64,000 nucleotides of DNA from Hyperoodon ampullatus (lineage: Eukaryota; Chordata; Mammalia; Artiodactyla; Ziphiidae). Every line of letters starts with the position of its first letter. Within the stretch, counting starts at the first letter, position 1. The position numbers and the translations under genes are program-made. Shown in pieces: positions 1 through 11,724 of the stretch. Location of the stretch: NCBI GenBank assembly GCA_949752795.1, contig OX457068.1, positions 62,065,582-62,129,581 of the forward strand, in the 5' to 3' direction. The notes beneath the pieces are model-generated. The model saw nothing but the letters and a program-made list of their open reading frames with translations. It searched no databases and was not told where the DNA came from.

Positions 1-1341
1 ACTGAAAAAGAGATCAAGAACTTCTCAGGCAAACAAAACTAAAAGAGTTCATCTGTACTAAATCTGTCTTAAAAGAAATTTAAAGGGTCTTCTCTAAGGG
101 GAAAAGGAGTAAGATTCTATAGGAAATGGAAAATGTCACTAGGAAAGGCAAATATATAGTAAGGACTGAGGAGCAACCATTTAAATAATCCAGTAGGGAG
201 ATTAAAAGACCAAAAAGTTATAAAATCACCTATCTACAATAAAAAGGTTAAGGGATAAGCATGAAGATGTAAAATATGGCAGAATGTGAGAGAGGGGATT
301 AAAAATGTAGATCTTTTAGGATGTGTTTGTACTTAAATGACTACTAGTTTAAAACAGGCAGATATAGTTAGAGATCAACATATATGAACCCCATGGTAAC
401 CACAAACCAAAAACCTGCAGTTGATACACAAAAACTAAAAAGAAAGGAACATAAGCTTACTACTAAAGAAAATCATCAAACCACAAGGCAAGAAATAAAA
501 AGTAGAAATAAACAGAGAAGAACTACAAAACAACCAGAAAACAAGTAATAAAATGCCAATAAGTACAAACCTATAAATGATTACTTTAATGTCAATGGGC
601 CAAATGCTCCAATCAAAAGGCATAGTGTGTCTTTTTTAACTGGGTTAAAAAAAAAAAGAGAGATCCTTCTATATGCTGCCTACAAGAGACTCATTTCAGA
701 GCTAAAAGTTCACACAGACTGAAAGTGAGAGGGTAGAAAAAGAAAAAGATATTTCATACAAATGGAAAGGACAAGAAAGTAGGGGTAGCAATACTCATAT
801 CAGACAAATGCACTGTAAAACAAAGGCTATAACAAAAGACAAAGAAAGGCGTTATAAAAGGATCAATACAAGAAGAGGATTTAATGTTCATTAATATATA
901 TGCACCCAATATAGGAACACATATACATATAAAACAAATACTAGCAGATATAAAGGGAGAAATTGACAATAATACAATAATAATATGGAACTTTAACACC
1001 CCACTTACATCAATGGACAGATCATCAGACAGAAAGTCAATAAGGCAACAGCAGTCTTAAGTGACAAAATAGAGCAGTTAAACTTAATAGATATCTATAG
1101 GACATTATATGCAGAAAACAGAAGAATACATTCTTTTCAAGTGAACATGGAACTTTCTCTAGAATAGATCACATGCTAGGCCACAAAACAAGTCCTAACA
1201 AATTTAAGAGGACACAAATTATATCAAGCTTTTTTTCTGACCACGGTGATTTGAAATTAGAAATCAATTACAAAAAGAAAAATGGGAAAAGAACATACAT
1301 GTGGAGACTAAACAATATTATACTAAAAAACCAATGGGTCA

Positions 1342-1920
1342 GGACTTCCCTGGGGACACAGTGGTTAAGAATCCACTTACCAATACAGGGGACACAGGTT
1401 TGATCCCTGGTCTGGGATGATCCCACATGCCACGGAGCAACGAAGCCTGTGTGCCACAACTACTGAACCTGCAATCTAGAGCCCATAAGCCACAACTACT
1501 GAGCCTGCATGCCACAACTACTGAAGCCTGCATGCCTAGAACCCATGCTCTGCAACAAGAGAAGCCACTGGGGCTTCCCTGGTGGCGCAGTGGTTGAGAG
1601 TCCGCCTGCCAATGCAGGGGACGCGGGTTCATGCCCCAGTCCGGGAAGATCCCACATGCCATGGAGCAGCTGGGCCCGTGAGCCATGGCTGCTGAGCCTG
1701 CACGTCCAGAGCCTGTGCTCCACAACGGGAGAGACCACAACAGTGAGAGGCCCGTGTACCACACACAAAAAAAGAGAAGCCACTTCAATGAGAAGCACAC
1801 GCACTGCAACAAAGAGTAACCCCCACTTCCTGCAAAAAGAGAAAGCCCGCGTGCAGCAACAAAGACCCAACACTGCCAAGAAAATAAAATAAATAAATAT
1901 ACAAAAAACATTTAAAAAAC
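1342..1920 (+). mobile_element. CHR-1 type SINE, interrupted by a CHR-2 SINE
   Basis: The tRNA-derived head starts at ggacttccctgg and is followed by the CHR-1 body with its repeated 'ccacaactactgagcctgc' blocks. It ends in an A-rich tail (aaataaataaatatac). The exact duplication ccaatgggtca occurs at 1331-1341 and 1921-1931, each preceded by a run of A, which marks the insertion into L1 ORF2. A younger CHR-2 at 1570-1772 splits the body, so this copy is older than that insertion and younger than the L1. Confidence 0.92.
1570..1772 (+). mobile_element. CHR-2 SINE inside the CHR-1 SINE
   Basis: A full-length copy of about 200 bp. The tRNA-Glu-like head contains an A-box-like tggcgcagtgg and a B-box-like gggttcatgcccc. 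The body runs to a tail of cgtaccacacacaaaaaaa. The 12-bp duplication agagaagccact at 1558-1569 and 1773-1784 flanks it exactly and belongs to the CHR-1 host. Confidence 0.95.
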
Positions 1921-4900
1921 CCAATGGGTCAATGAAGAAATCAAAGAGGAAATCAGAAAATACCTCAAGACAAATGAAAAAGGAAACGTAACATTCCAAA
2001 ATCTACGGGATGCAGCAAAAGCAGTTCTAAGACAGATGTTTATAGTGATACAGGTCTTCTCAAGAACAAGAAAAATCTCAAATAAACAACCTAACCTACC
2101 ACCTAAGGAAATTAGAAAAAGAAGATCAAGCAAAGCCCAAAGTCAGCAGAAGAAAGGAAATAATAATCAGAGAGGAAATAAAATAGAGACAAAATAATTC
2201 AAAAGATCAATGAAACCAAGAGCTGGGATTTTTTGAAAAGATAAGCAAAATTGATAAACCTTTAGCCAGGCTCACCAAGAAGAAAAGAGATAGAATCCAA
2301 ATAATAAAATAAGAAATGAAAGCAGAGATACAATAACAAAAAATCATAAGAGAATACTACAAACAAATTGGACAACATGGAAAAAATGGACAAATTTCTA
2401 GAAACATACAACCTGCCAAGACTGAATCAAGAAGAAACAGAAAATTTGAACAGACCAATCACTAGTAGTGAAATTTAATTTATAATTTAAAAAAAATCCC
2501 AGCAAACAAAAGTCCAGTACCATTGGGCTTCACGGGGCAATTCTACCAAACATATAAAGAAGAGTTAATACCTATTCTTCTCAAACTATTCCAAAAAACT
2601 GAAGAGGATGGAACACTCCCAAAATCATTCTATGAGGCAACCATTACCCTGATGCCAAAACCAGATAAAGACAGAAAAAAAGAAAATTACAAGTCAATAT
2701 CTTTGATGAATATAGATGCAAAATCCTCAACAAAATATTAACAAACTGAATCCAACAATATATAAAAAGGATCATACTCCATGATCAAGTTGGATTTATT
2801 CCAGGGATGCCAGTATAGTTCAATATTCACAAATCAATGTGATACACCACATTAACAAAAAGAAGAATAAAAATCACATGATCATCTCAATATACCAAAA
2901 AAGCATTTGACAAAATTCAACATTCTTTCATGATAAAAATTCTCATCAAAGTGATACAGGGGAACATATCTCAGCATAATGAAAGCCATTGACAACAAAC
3001 CCACAGCTAATATACTTAACAGTGAAAAGCTGAAAACCTCTCCTCTAAATTCAGGAACAAGACAAGGATACCCACTCTCACCACTTGAAAGTCCTAGCCA
3101 CAGCAAACAGACAAGAAAAAGAAATAAAAGACATCCAAATTTGTAGGGAAGAAGTAAAACTGTCACTATCTGCAGAGGACATGGTTCTTTATATAGAAAA
3201 TTCTAAAGTCTCCACCAAAAGAGCTATTAGAACTAATAAATGAATTCAGTAAAATTTTAGGATACAAGATTAATATACAGAAGTCTGTTGCTTTTCTGTA
3301 CACTAATAATATACTACCAGAAAGGTAAAGTAACGAAACAATCTCATTTAAAAATCACATCAAAAAGAATAAAATACCTAGGAATAAACGTAACCAAGAA
3401 GGCAAAGGACATATACTCTGAAAACTATAAAACACTGATGAAGGAAACTACAAAGAAATGGAAAGATATTCCATGCTGTCAGATTGGAAGAATTAATATT
3501 GTTAAAATGGACATACTACTCAAAGCAATCTATAGATTTAATGCAATCCCTACCAAAATGCCCATGATATTTTTCACAGAACTAATAATCCTAAAATATA
3601 TATAAAACCAGAAAAGACCCCAAATTGCCAAAGCAATCTTGAGAAAAAAGAACAAAGCTGGAGGTATCACCCTCTCAGACTTCAGACACAAAGCTACAGA
3701 AATCAAAACAACATGGTACTGTAACAGAAACAGACACATGGACAAGTGGAACAGAATAGAGAGCCCAGAATTAAACCCACGTGCTTATAGTCAATTAATC
3801 TATTACAAAGGAGGCAAGAATATACAATGGTGAAAAGACAGTCTCTTCAATAAGTGGAGCTGGGCATACTGGACAGCCACGTGTCAAAGACTGAAATTAG
3901 AACATTTCCTTACACCTTATACCAAAATAAATGTAAAATGTTTTAAAGACTTAAATGTAAGACTTGAAACCATAAAACTCCTAGCCGAGAACATAGGCAG
4001 AACATTCTTTGACATAAAACAGCAATATTATTTGGAATAAAAGCAAAAATAAGCAAATGGGACCTAATTAAGCTTAAAAGCTTTTGCACAGCAAAGGAAA
4101 CCACCAACAAAATGAAAAGACAACATACAGAATGGGAGAAAATATTTACAAATGATATGACTGACAAGGGGTTAATATCCAAAATATATAAACAACACTT
4201 ACAACTCAATATAAAAAAAAGCAATCCAATCAAAAAGGGCAGAACACTGAAGAGACATTTTTTCAAAGAAAACATACAGATGGCTCACAGGCACATGAAA
4301 AGATGCTTAACATCCTTAACTGTTAAGGGAAATGTAAATCAAAACAATGAGAGATTATCTCACACCTGTCAGAATGGTGACCATCAAAAGGTCTACAGAT
4401 AACAAATGTTGGAGAGGATGTGGAGAAAATGGAACCCATGTACGCTGTTGGTGGGAATGTAACTTGGTGCAGCCACTATGGAAAACAATATGGAGGGTCC
4501 TTAAAAAACTACACATAGAACTACCTTAAGATCCACCAATTCCACTCCTGGGTACATACCTGGAAAAATGAAAACACTAATTTGAAAGGGTACATGCACC
4601 CAATGTTCATAGCAGCACTATTTACAGTAGCCAAGATATAGAAGCAACCCAGTGTCTATCAACAGACAAATGTATAAAGAAGTTGTGGTACATATATACC
4701 ACGGAATACTATTCAGCCATAAAAAAGAATGAAATTTGCCATTTGCAGCAATGTGGATGGACCTAAATAATATTACATCTAGTGAAATAAGTTAGAACAA
4801 GAAAGACAAATACTATATGTGGAATCTAAAAAATAGAAAATATGAATGTACATAGCAGAACAGAAACAAACTCACAGATACAGAAAACAAACTAATGGTT

Positions 4901-4959
4901 ACCAATAAGGAGAGGATGGGGGAGGGCAAGATAGGGGTATGGGATTAAGAGACTATGTA

Positions 4960-5280
4960 CAGGGACTTCCCTGGTGGTGCAGTTGTTAAGAATCCGCCTG
5001 ACAATGCAGGGGACATGGGTTTAATCCCTGGTCCAGGAAGATCCCACATATCAAGGAGTAACTAAGCCCACAACTACTGAGCCTAAGCTCTAGAGCCTGC
5101 AAGCCACAACTACTGAGCTCACGTGCCACAACTACTGAAGTCTGCATGCCTAAAGCTCGTACTCTGCAACAAGAGAATGCACCGCAATGAAGAGTAGCCC
5201 CCACTCGCCACAGCTAGAGAAAGTCCGGGTGGAGCAAAGACCCAAAACAGCCATAAATAAATAAATTATTTTTTTAAAAA
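4960..5280 (+). mobile_element. CHR-1 type SINE in the L1 3'UTR
   Basis: The head is agggacttccctggtggtgcag, followed by the CHR-1 body with ccacaactactgag blocks and a tail of aaataaataaattattttttt plus A's. The 13-bp duplication aagagactatgta at 4947-4959 and 5281-5293 fixes the insertion in the L1 3'UTR. Confidence 0.93.
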
Positions 5281-5485
5281 AAGAGACTATGTATAAAATA
5301 GATAAGCAGCGATGATATGTTGTACAACACAGGAAATTATAGCCATTAGTCCAACTTCTGTTACTATAAAAGATTTTACTACTATAATCTGTAATAATCT
5401 GTAAAAACATTGAGTCACTGTGCTGTACACCTGAAACTAATATAATGTTGTAAGTCAACTATACATGAATTAAAAAACAGCATTC

Positions 5486-8215
5486 TCTAATTCCTTTGAA
5501 CTGAGGAAATTATATTAGTCTTTTACCTTTCATGTGTCTCTGCCTTTATTTTTATATGTGTTGCCTTTCAGCTTAATAACTTGCTGCTATATTCTTTGGT
5601 GCATAAGTACTCATAATATTTAGAGCAGTACTGTAGATTGCAATAAAGTTCCCATCTTTGTGTCATTTTACTGTTTTGTGCACTGAATTCAACTTAATTT
5701 GATATGTCTGATATTAAAGTTGATCTCTAGTTTCTGTTTTTGTGTTTGTTTTTGTTTGCTTGATTGCCTTTGCCCATTAGGCCTCTGCCCATCCTTTTAT
5801 TTTCAACTTTCCAGTCATTTTGTTTTGTCTCTTGTACAGAGCACACAATTTTCTTTTTTGCTTTGTAATTTAAGCTAAGAATCTATTTCTTTGGATTGAT
5901 ACATTTTTTCCATTTATATTTTTTCATTTGATAGGTATGCTTGGACTTAGTTGTAACATTATATGCTTTCTGCTTTTATTTCACCTTATGGTCTGTGTTT
6001 TGTTTTGTTTTTAAATTTGGTTTATGTGGGGGTTCATAGTTACAGTTTAGAAATTTTTAATATTTTTCATTCTTTAAGTGGTTATCTTTATAATACTAAA
6101 TATAATATACTTAATCATGTATATCCTTAGTAGCTATTGTCTATCACCATCTTATTGATAATTAAAGATTCTCTAACTTGGAAAAAAATGATGAAATTTA
6201 CATATTTCTCCCATTTTTCATTTTTCTATTCTACCCAATTTTGGTTGATGGTGGTGATGATGTTGATGATCATGATAGTTCTGCTAATCTTATAATCTCA
6301 CAATTTTAAATACAGTTCCCTGTATTACTTGATTCATTAGACCTAATTGGTAACTTTTGGCCCTTGGCTACCTCCCACCTTGTATCTCCCCTCACCTTCT
6401 GAATTTTGTCAGTTTCCCTGTTTTTCATGGCATTACAGTTCATTAAAATTTACATTATTTTATGTAACCATAATTGCCACAGTTTTTTTTTGTCTTAATC
6501 CTAAACTAAATTGTTAAAAACGCAGCACCTATCCTTGTGCCATAATTTTTCCATCCTCCTTCTACTGATTGATTGAAGTTCAGCTTATAGTTTACTCCAG
6601 ACAAGATCCTAGCAACCACATTTTCTGGGTTATTAGATATTTGGTGCAGCATTTATACTTGAACAAAAGTTTGATCATAGATGTTTTTTATTTAATGCTT
6701 AATGAGGTTACTGTAAGCATGTTCCACTGTCTTCCAGCATGGCATGTTGCTGTGAAAAACTCTGAAACCAACCTAATTTTTACCCTTTAGAAAAGAAATT
6801 TTGTTTTTGTTTTTGGTTTCGTTTTATTTTGTTTGTTTCAGTTCTTTGTTTGGATGGTAAAAGAGTCTTTTTTTTTTTCCTTTTAGGTTATTATTTTTGT
6901 ATCAACTTTTCCTGAGATAGTTTACATTTGGGGTTTTGTTTGGTTTAGTTTGGTTTATTTTGGTTTGGTTTTGCTTTGTGTGTAGATTTAAATATCTTAT
7001 TTCTGCAAAATGTTTTGTGATTCTATTTCTCCAAATATATTTTCTATTCTTTTTTTTTTCTTTTAGTAAAAAGATCACATATAAAACAAGTAATGTTTGG
7101 TCTATTTATGCATATGAATAAGTCTACTGTCTCTTTCATCTTCCATAGCTATCAGGTTCCTTTTCTGATCCTTTTTAACTACTCATTCCCATTTTGCTTT
7201 GCTGACTTTACCAGTCACGTTCTTAAACCTACTTTTGTATTTTGAGCAGTGTCTGTTTACCTTTTTGTTGCCTCTGATGGCTCCCTAATTTTTGTGATGA
7301 CTTTACTTCTCTTCCACTTCTTTCCTGAGCTCTTCTAGCTCATTTTTTTCTCTCAGTTGTCTTGACACTTCTTCCTTGAGCTCTTATTTTATATAAGTGA
7401 TCTTTTTCATTGAGGTTTTTTTTAAATTTTTTGTTTGTTTGCTTATGCTCATTTGGCACAATTTCCTTTAGCTCTATGGCAACACAATTTTGTATGTGTT
7501 CTTTGTCTATTTATTTTCTGTAATTATTACCTTCTTTTCTTACAGTATCTTTGTAGAGCTCTTCTGATAGTTTCTTTTCTATTCTGACTCATATTTGACT
7601 GAGTTGAGCTCTTTCTTAACCAGCTGTTTTGCATAGAGTTTATGGGACAGGGACTAGGCTATGATAGCATCCAGCAGAGAGTCTCAGTTACAGGGATGCA
7701 CTTTATGATATACAGGGTTGTGTGTATGCATATGTGTACATGTTGATGTAGCCTTTACTTCTTTCCAGAAGAAAGAAGAGATTGGCAGTTGCAAGACTGG
7801 TTATTATTGAACCTATCTTCTCCAGTCTGCCTCCCACTCCAACAGACTACTTCCTACAGAGGTGGCATACCTAGGTATTTTCTTGTTTATACCACCTCCC
7901 CTTCTCCTCAGTGGAAACAAACGGGATCCAGAGGTGCTCTCATAGACAGCCTATTCACTGTAGACCAGTTGCTCATCAAAAGATGATGTTGATGCTGCCC
8001 TCTTTGATGAAATTTGTGCTCTTCCAACCTCATTTAAGGTCTTTGATATCAGACATCTTTCAACATCCACCTGCCTCTGGTTGGAACTTTAATTTGGCAG
8101 CCCTTCCTCAACAAAGGTGAAATTTGCATTTCTGTTTTTCATTTTTCTTATTTTGGAATGAATTCAGAAAGAAGTGGGCAGGGCTGACTTAATACTGCCA
8201 TCTTAAAAATAGAAA
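5486..8215 (-). mobile_element. HAL1-like / ancient L1-lineage element
   Basis: This T-rich stretch resembles the reverse complement of old L1-lineage sequence. Around 5680-5830 it recalls the start of ORF2 (gatattaaagttgatctc, then gcccatccttttattttcaac). At 6700-7060 it recalls ORF1, including ccaaatatattttctattc. The right edge (gggctgacttaatactgccatctta, 8181-8206) is the complement of an aagatggca-type L1-lineage 5' end. The span of about 2.7 kb and the weight of ORF1-like sequence suggest HAL1, but a divergent L1M is possible. No frame is intact. Confidence 0.58.
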
Positions 8216-8224
8216 TCCCTGTAA

Positions 8225-8340
8225 GGCTGTACACCCCTGTCTTGTTCCCCTTGATTCTACAGCACCTAATACTATATCTAGGAAAAAGAAGATGCTGAAT
8301 AAAGCCTTGTTAAGTGAAATGAAAAAATAAAAGAATGAAC
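8225..8340 (+). repeat. L2/MIR-type 3' tail fragment
   Basis: The text cagcacctaatactatatctagg followed by gctgaataaagcc and aaagaatgaac resembles the 'cagtgcctggcacatagtagg...caataaa...gaatgaa' 3' end shared by L2 and MIR. The match is short. Confidence 0.45.
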
Positions 8341-9133
8341 ATTCTCAAATGTAATTGTTGAGACATGATTTAAGGCCTCTCTTCAAAAGAACTTCAGCAA
8401 CTAATTCTCCTAGTTTCTCCTTGAAATAGCATTAACAAAGCATATTTCCCAGGGTATTTCTCAGGGCTCAGAGATCTCCTGCCCACATTTCTCCCATCTT
8501 TCATTACATATTCTTAGCATCCTTCTCTTACTCACTACTAAGCCAAATCTGAGTACCTAGCACAAATAAACAGAGAATTCTATAGGACACTTTATATAAT
8601 GGCTTTTTTTTTCTTTCTAGTCTGGTATCTAGCTTCCACTTTTATGGATGCATTTTGAATTTGTTTCTCCATGGCTTACTTCTGAAATTGGAAAAGCTCC
8701 ATATCTTTTTTACTATAAATCATCAGAAAACTAAAGGAAGAATGATTCCATTTGGTAAGGAATGGAGATAATCATCACATTTCCCACAGCAATGGGCCCC
8801 CAAGTCCTACAATGGTCTGGTCTCCACCCAAATGTAGCCAGGGAGGAAGGATGTTTTGAGAAATGGAATACCATGAGATATGGACACTCATTTCAGACCT
8901 TGTGAATTCCATGGGGGCCTTCAGTGTGGGTGAGATCTGAGAAAAGACAAGACTGGCTCAGTAAGTAGAGCTAACCAAGTCCAGGTCTTTCTCTGGTTTT
9001 CCTTTCAAAAGAGAGGAGACTTTGACTATGAAAGAATCTACTTCATAAGGCCCCTTTGAACAAGAAGTCTGTTTCAGAGTATTCTTATGTCTTCCCATTT
9101 GGAATATAATAGGCATTTGAGAAATACATGTGT
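8341..9133. other. Anonymous non-coding stretch
   Basis: I see no recognisable gene or repeat here. Base composition is ordinary and no open frame has protein features I know. It may be single-copy sequence. Confidence 0.5.
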
Positions 9134-9141
9134 TAATTTCT

Positions 9142-9376
9142 TTTTAAAATTTTTATTTTATATTGGAGTATAGTTGATTAACAATATTGTTAGTTTCAAG
9201 TGTACCGCAAAGTGATTCAGTTATACATATACATGTACCTATCCTTTTTCAAATCATTTTCCCATTTAGGTCATTACAGAGTATTGAGTAGAGTTCCCTG
9301 TGCTATACAGTAGGTTCATTTTGGTTATCTATTTTAAAGATAGCAGTGTGTACATGTCAATCCCAAGCTCCCAATC
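9142..9376 (-). mobile_element. L1 3' end, 5'-truncated
   Basis: Read on the plus strand, the text tattggagtatagttgatt, then caaagtgattcagttatacat, and tgctatacagtaggt is the reverse complement of an artiodactyl L1 3'UTR. The 8-bp duplication taatttct at 9134-9141 and 9377-9384 brackets it, so it is a separate, strongly 5'-truncated insertion. Confidence 0.88.
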
Positions 9377-9384
9377 TAATTTCT

Positions 9385-11273
9385 GATTTTCCTTGGGTCT
9401 ACAGGTAAAATCCAAAATTGTCTTACTTGCTCAAAACATGTCAGGTTTAATCCCTGACAAGATGCCTCATTCCTTTTGGAGATCTTCACTGGATGTTTCC
9501 CTTTCTTTTCCTTTGCCTTGAGTCATTCAGACTCCTCCAACATGCTCATGCCCTGTACCCTTCCCATTGCTGAGCTGACTGCAATTGTCAGCAGACATAG
9601 AGTCAACAGACATGCCAACTGCCCATGGGGTGTCCATCCCAGCCTGCAGGACAAAGAGGAGTAGGCAGCAGGAGAGAGAGGGCCTGAAAGAGGCACATCC
9701 ACAGTCCATATCAGTATTCCTAATGAAAGCACAATGACCAGCCATCTCTACCCACAGCCAACTGTATCAGTGTCCTTTTTTTGAGTTGTCCATTGACATT
9801 ACCCCTACAACCCACATCACCAAAGCAGAATTCCTTCTTATCTGCCTGAAAACCTACATCCACCCCCACCCTACCCCTAGGGTAAGGTTTTCATTGCAGG
9901 CACCAAGCGTCCTTGTTTGTCTGGAACAGTCCCAGTTTATGTCTGGTGTCCTGTCCAACTAAGCATTTGTCTCAGATAAAAGTGATTTCTGTGTGATAAA
10001 TTGTATGTGCTCCTTAGTTAATTTCATGCTTAATTATCAAAAGGCAGCATGAGTCAGAATGCCTCTAGTTATAAAGAATGTTCTTCTCTTCTTCCCACCT
10101 TTGTAGAACAAGGCTGGCAGGGACCTGAAGTCCAGGCACACAAACATGGGGCAGATAATTGGGGAAAAGTTGACACTAGCAGGGTTGCCATACAGGCTCA
10201 GAGAAATTCTGTGTGAGGTTGAGAGAAGAACCTAGACCAGAGGTAGGAGGGAGAGACAGGACTCCAGGTTCAAGGGAGATGCTTTGGTATAATGCAAGAC
10301 CCAAGTCAGAAAGAAGGGCATGTATGAAGGACAGGCATTTTGCACAGTGCTCTCTCCTCCCTCTTTGTGTTTGCACATTTCAGCCCATAATGTACCAGTG
10401 GTTTCCCTCTGTTATTTCATTTATGGCAATAACTTTAGGTCTTGTGTCGGGTCATAATGGTGATCTATGTATGTCATCTACAGTAGGCATGGATAATGAA
10501 TCCTATTTTATTTCTTAATTAAGAATTTGAAAGTACCGCAAATTACTGCAATTAACATGGATTTTCTTCCTCATTTATTTACTTATTTAGATGGCTGAAA
10601 TTGCACCCTTAGTTTAAACCAACCGTGGGGTTCAGAGCCTGTTAAAATATATAGCATTCATTAAAATATTTATTCTTTCCCAACAGTGAAGTTGCAATTT
10701 GGAAATGGCAGTGGTATCTGTGTATGCAAAATGCTTCCAAAAAAATATGTCTTTTGAATTCAGTCCATACAGTGTGGTAACCTAAAAAGTTGAGTTTACT
10801 GACAATCCTTTGTGTGACTGAAATAAACTAAGATTTTCAAAATAGCCCATTGTTACATTGACTTCAACAAGTATTGTTTTCCTTCTCAAAGTTCCTGAGG
10901 AAGATAAGCATTATCATATTTTCAGAAGTTCAGTGCTCACTGAAAAATAAGAATAACTATTTGAGGGTGGTTGAATTCATCTGACTGAATTCAAAACAAC
11001 AGTACTTTGAATAAATAGTTTAGCATCAAATTTTCTAGTAGTTTTGAATATTCAAACTTAGTCTTCATTCTCAGGTTTTTGATTTTGATTTTGGTTTTGT
11101 GTCCAACTGGTTTGCATGGAGACACAGCTCAGGACAGAGTGGTTGAAATTAACCAAAAATATGCTTCAGAAACGTAAACCCTTTGGTGTGGGTCAGCAGC
11201 CACTCCAAGCTACAGCCAGCAGGGGTGAAAATGGGTGCAATCCTACCAGCAAGCAATTGGGAGTAGCATCTTT
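9385..11273. other. Anonymous non-coding stretch with an AT-rich segment
   Basis: I recognise no gene or repeat with confidence. The segment 10510-11050 is AT-rich with homeodomain-like TAATTA/TTAATT cores and no visible repeat match. That is how many conserved non-coding elements look, but I cannot test conservation. Short open frames at 9476-9745 and 10213-10518 have no recognisable protein features. Confidence 0.5.
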
Positions 11274-11282
11274 AAAGACTTA

Positions 11283-11715
11283 CAGAGTGAAGTAAGTCAG
11301 AAAGAGAAAAACAAATATCATATGCTAACACATATATATGGAATCTAAGAAAAAAAAAAAAAGGTCATGAAGAACCTAGGGGCAAGACGGGAATAAAGGC
11401 ACTGACCTACTAGAGAATGGACTTGAGGATATGGGGAGGGGGAAGGGTAAGCTGTGACAAAGTAAGAGAATGGCATGGTCATATGTATACTACCAAATGT
11501 AAAATAGATAGCTAGTGGGAAGCAGCCACATAGCACAGGGAGATCAGCTCAGTGCTTTGTGACCACCTAGAGGGGTGGGATAGGGAGGGTGGGAGGGAGG
11601 GGGATGCAAGAGATATGGGGATGTATATATATCTATAACTGAGTCACTTTGTTATACAGCAGAAACTAACACACCATTGTACGGCAATTATACTGCAATA
11701 AAGATGTTAAAAAAA
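11283..11715 (+). mobile_element. L1 3'UTR, 5'-truncated insertion
   Basis: It starts in the last bases of L1 ORF2 (cagagtgaagtaagtcag) and continues through the internal A-run and G-rich block (gggagggtgggaggg) to caataaagatgttaaa plus poly-A. The 9-bp duplication aaagactta at 11274-11282 and 11716-11724 bounds it. The same 3'UTR family occurs at 16625-17080 (+) and at the left end of the large minus-strand L1. Confidence 0.93.
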
Positions 11716-11724
11716 AAAGACTTA

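Larger units (their letters stand above)
553..4870 (+). pseudogene. L1 ORF2 remnant (endonuclease and reverse transcriptase), many frameshifts
   Basis: Pieces of L1 ORF2 protein follow in the normal order. The endonuclease region runs from about 553 (MPISTNL) to the RIDHMLGHKTS segment at 1165-1200. A fingers/palm piece is open at 2523-2741 with [13 protein letters not shown] and LMNIDAK. A thumb region is open at 3288-3605 ([10 protein letters not shown]). The C-terminal Cys-rich segment, [10 protein letters not shown], lies in 4347-4529. Frames change repeatedly and stops are frequent. The catalytic FADD motif of L1 reverse transcriptase reads SAED near 3166-3185, and about 20 bases are missing after the YPLSPL motif near 3090. 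No activity is possible. Old L1 copies decay in this way. Confidence 0.88.
1..5480 (+). mobile_element. Old L1M-type LINE-1, 5' end outside the window
   Basis: The plus strand reads through the ORF1-ORF2 junction region, a decayed ORF2 and an L1 3'UTR ending near 5470 with the motif cacctgaaactaatataatg, typical of L1MA/L1MB 3' ends. The sequence is A-rich on the sense strand throughout. It is interrupted by a CHR-1 SINE at 1342-1920 (itself holding a CHR-2) and another CHR-1 at 4960-5280, both with exact target-site duplications. The element already matches the ORF1-ORF2 spacer at base 1, so its true 5' end lies to the left. The exact subfamily is inferred. Confidence 0.9.

Noticed and set aside
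1570..1640. tRNA gene in the SINE heads
   Set aside because: The A- and B-box-like motifs belong to the tRNA-derived head of CHR-2. No functional cloverleaf is supported.
1339..1999. Overlapping minus-strand frames of 190 and 167 codons
   Set aside because: They are antisense readings of the CHR-1/CHR-2 nest. The same SSCGTQAS- and PLPLWSTGSGRAGSAA-like strings recur at other SINE copies.
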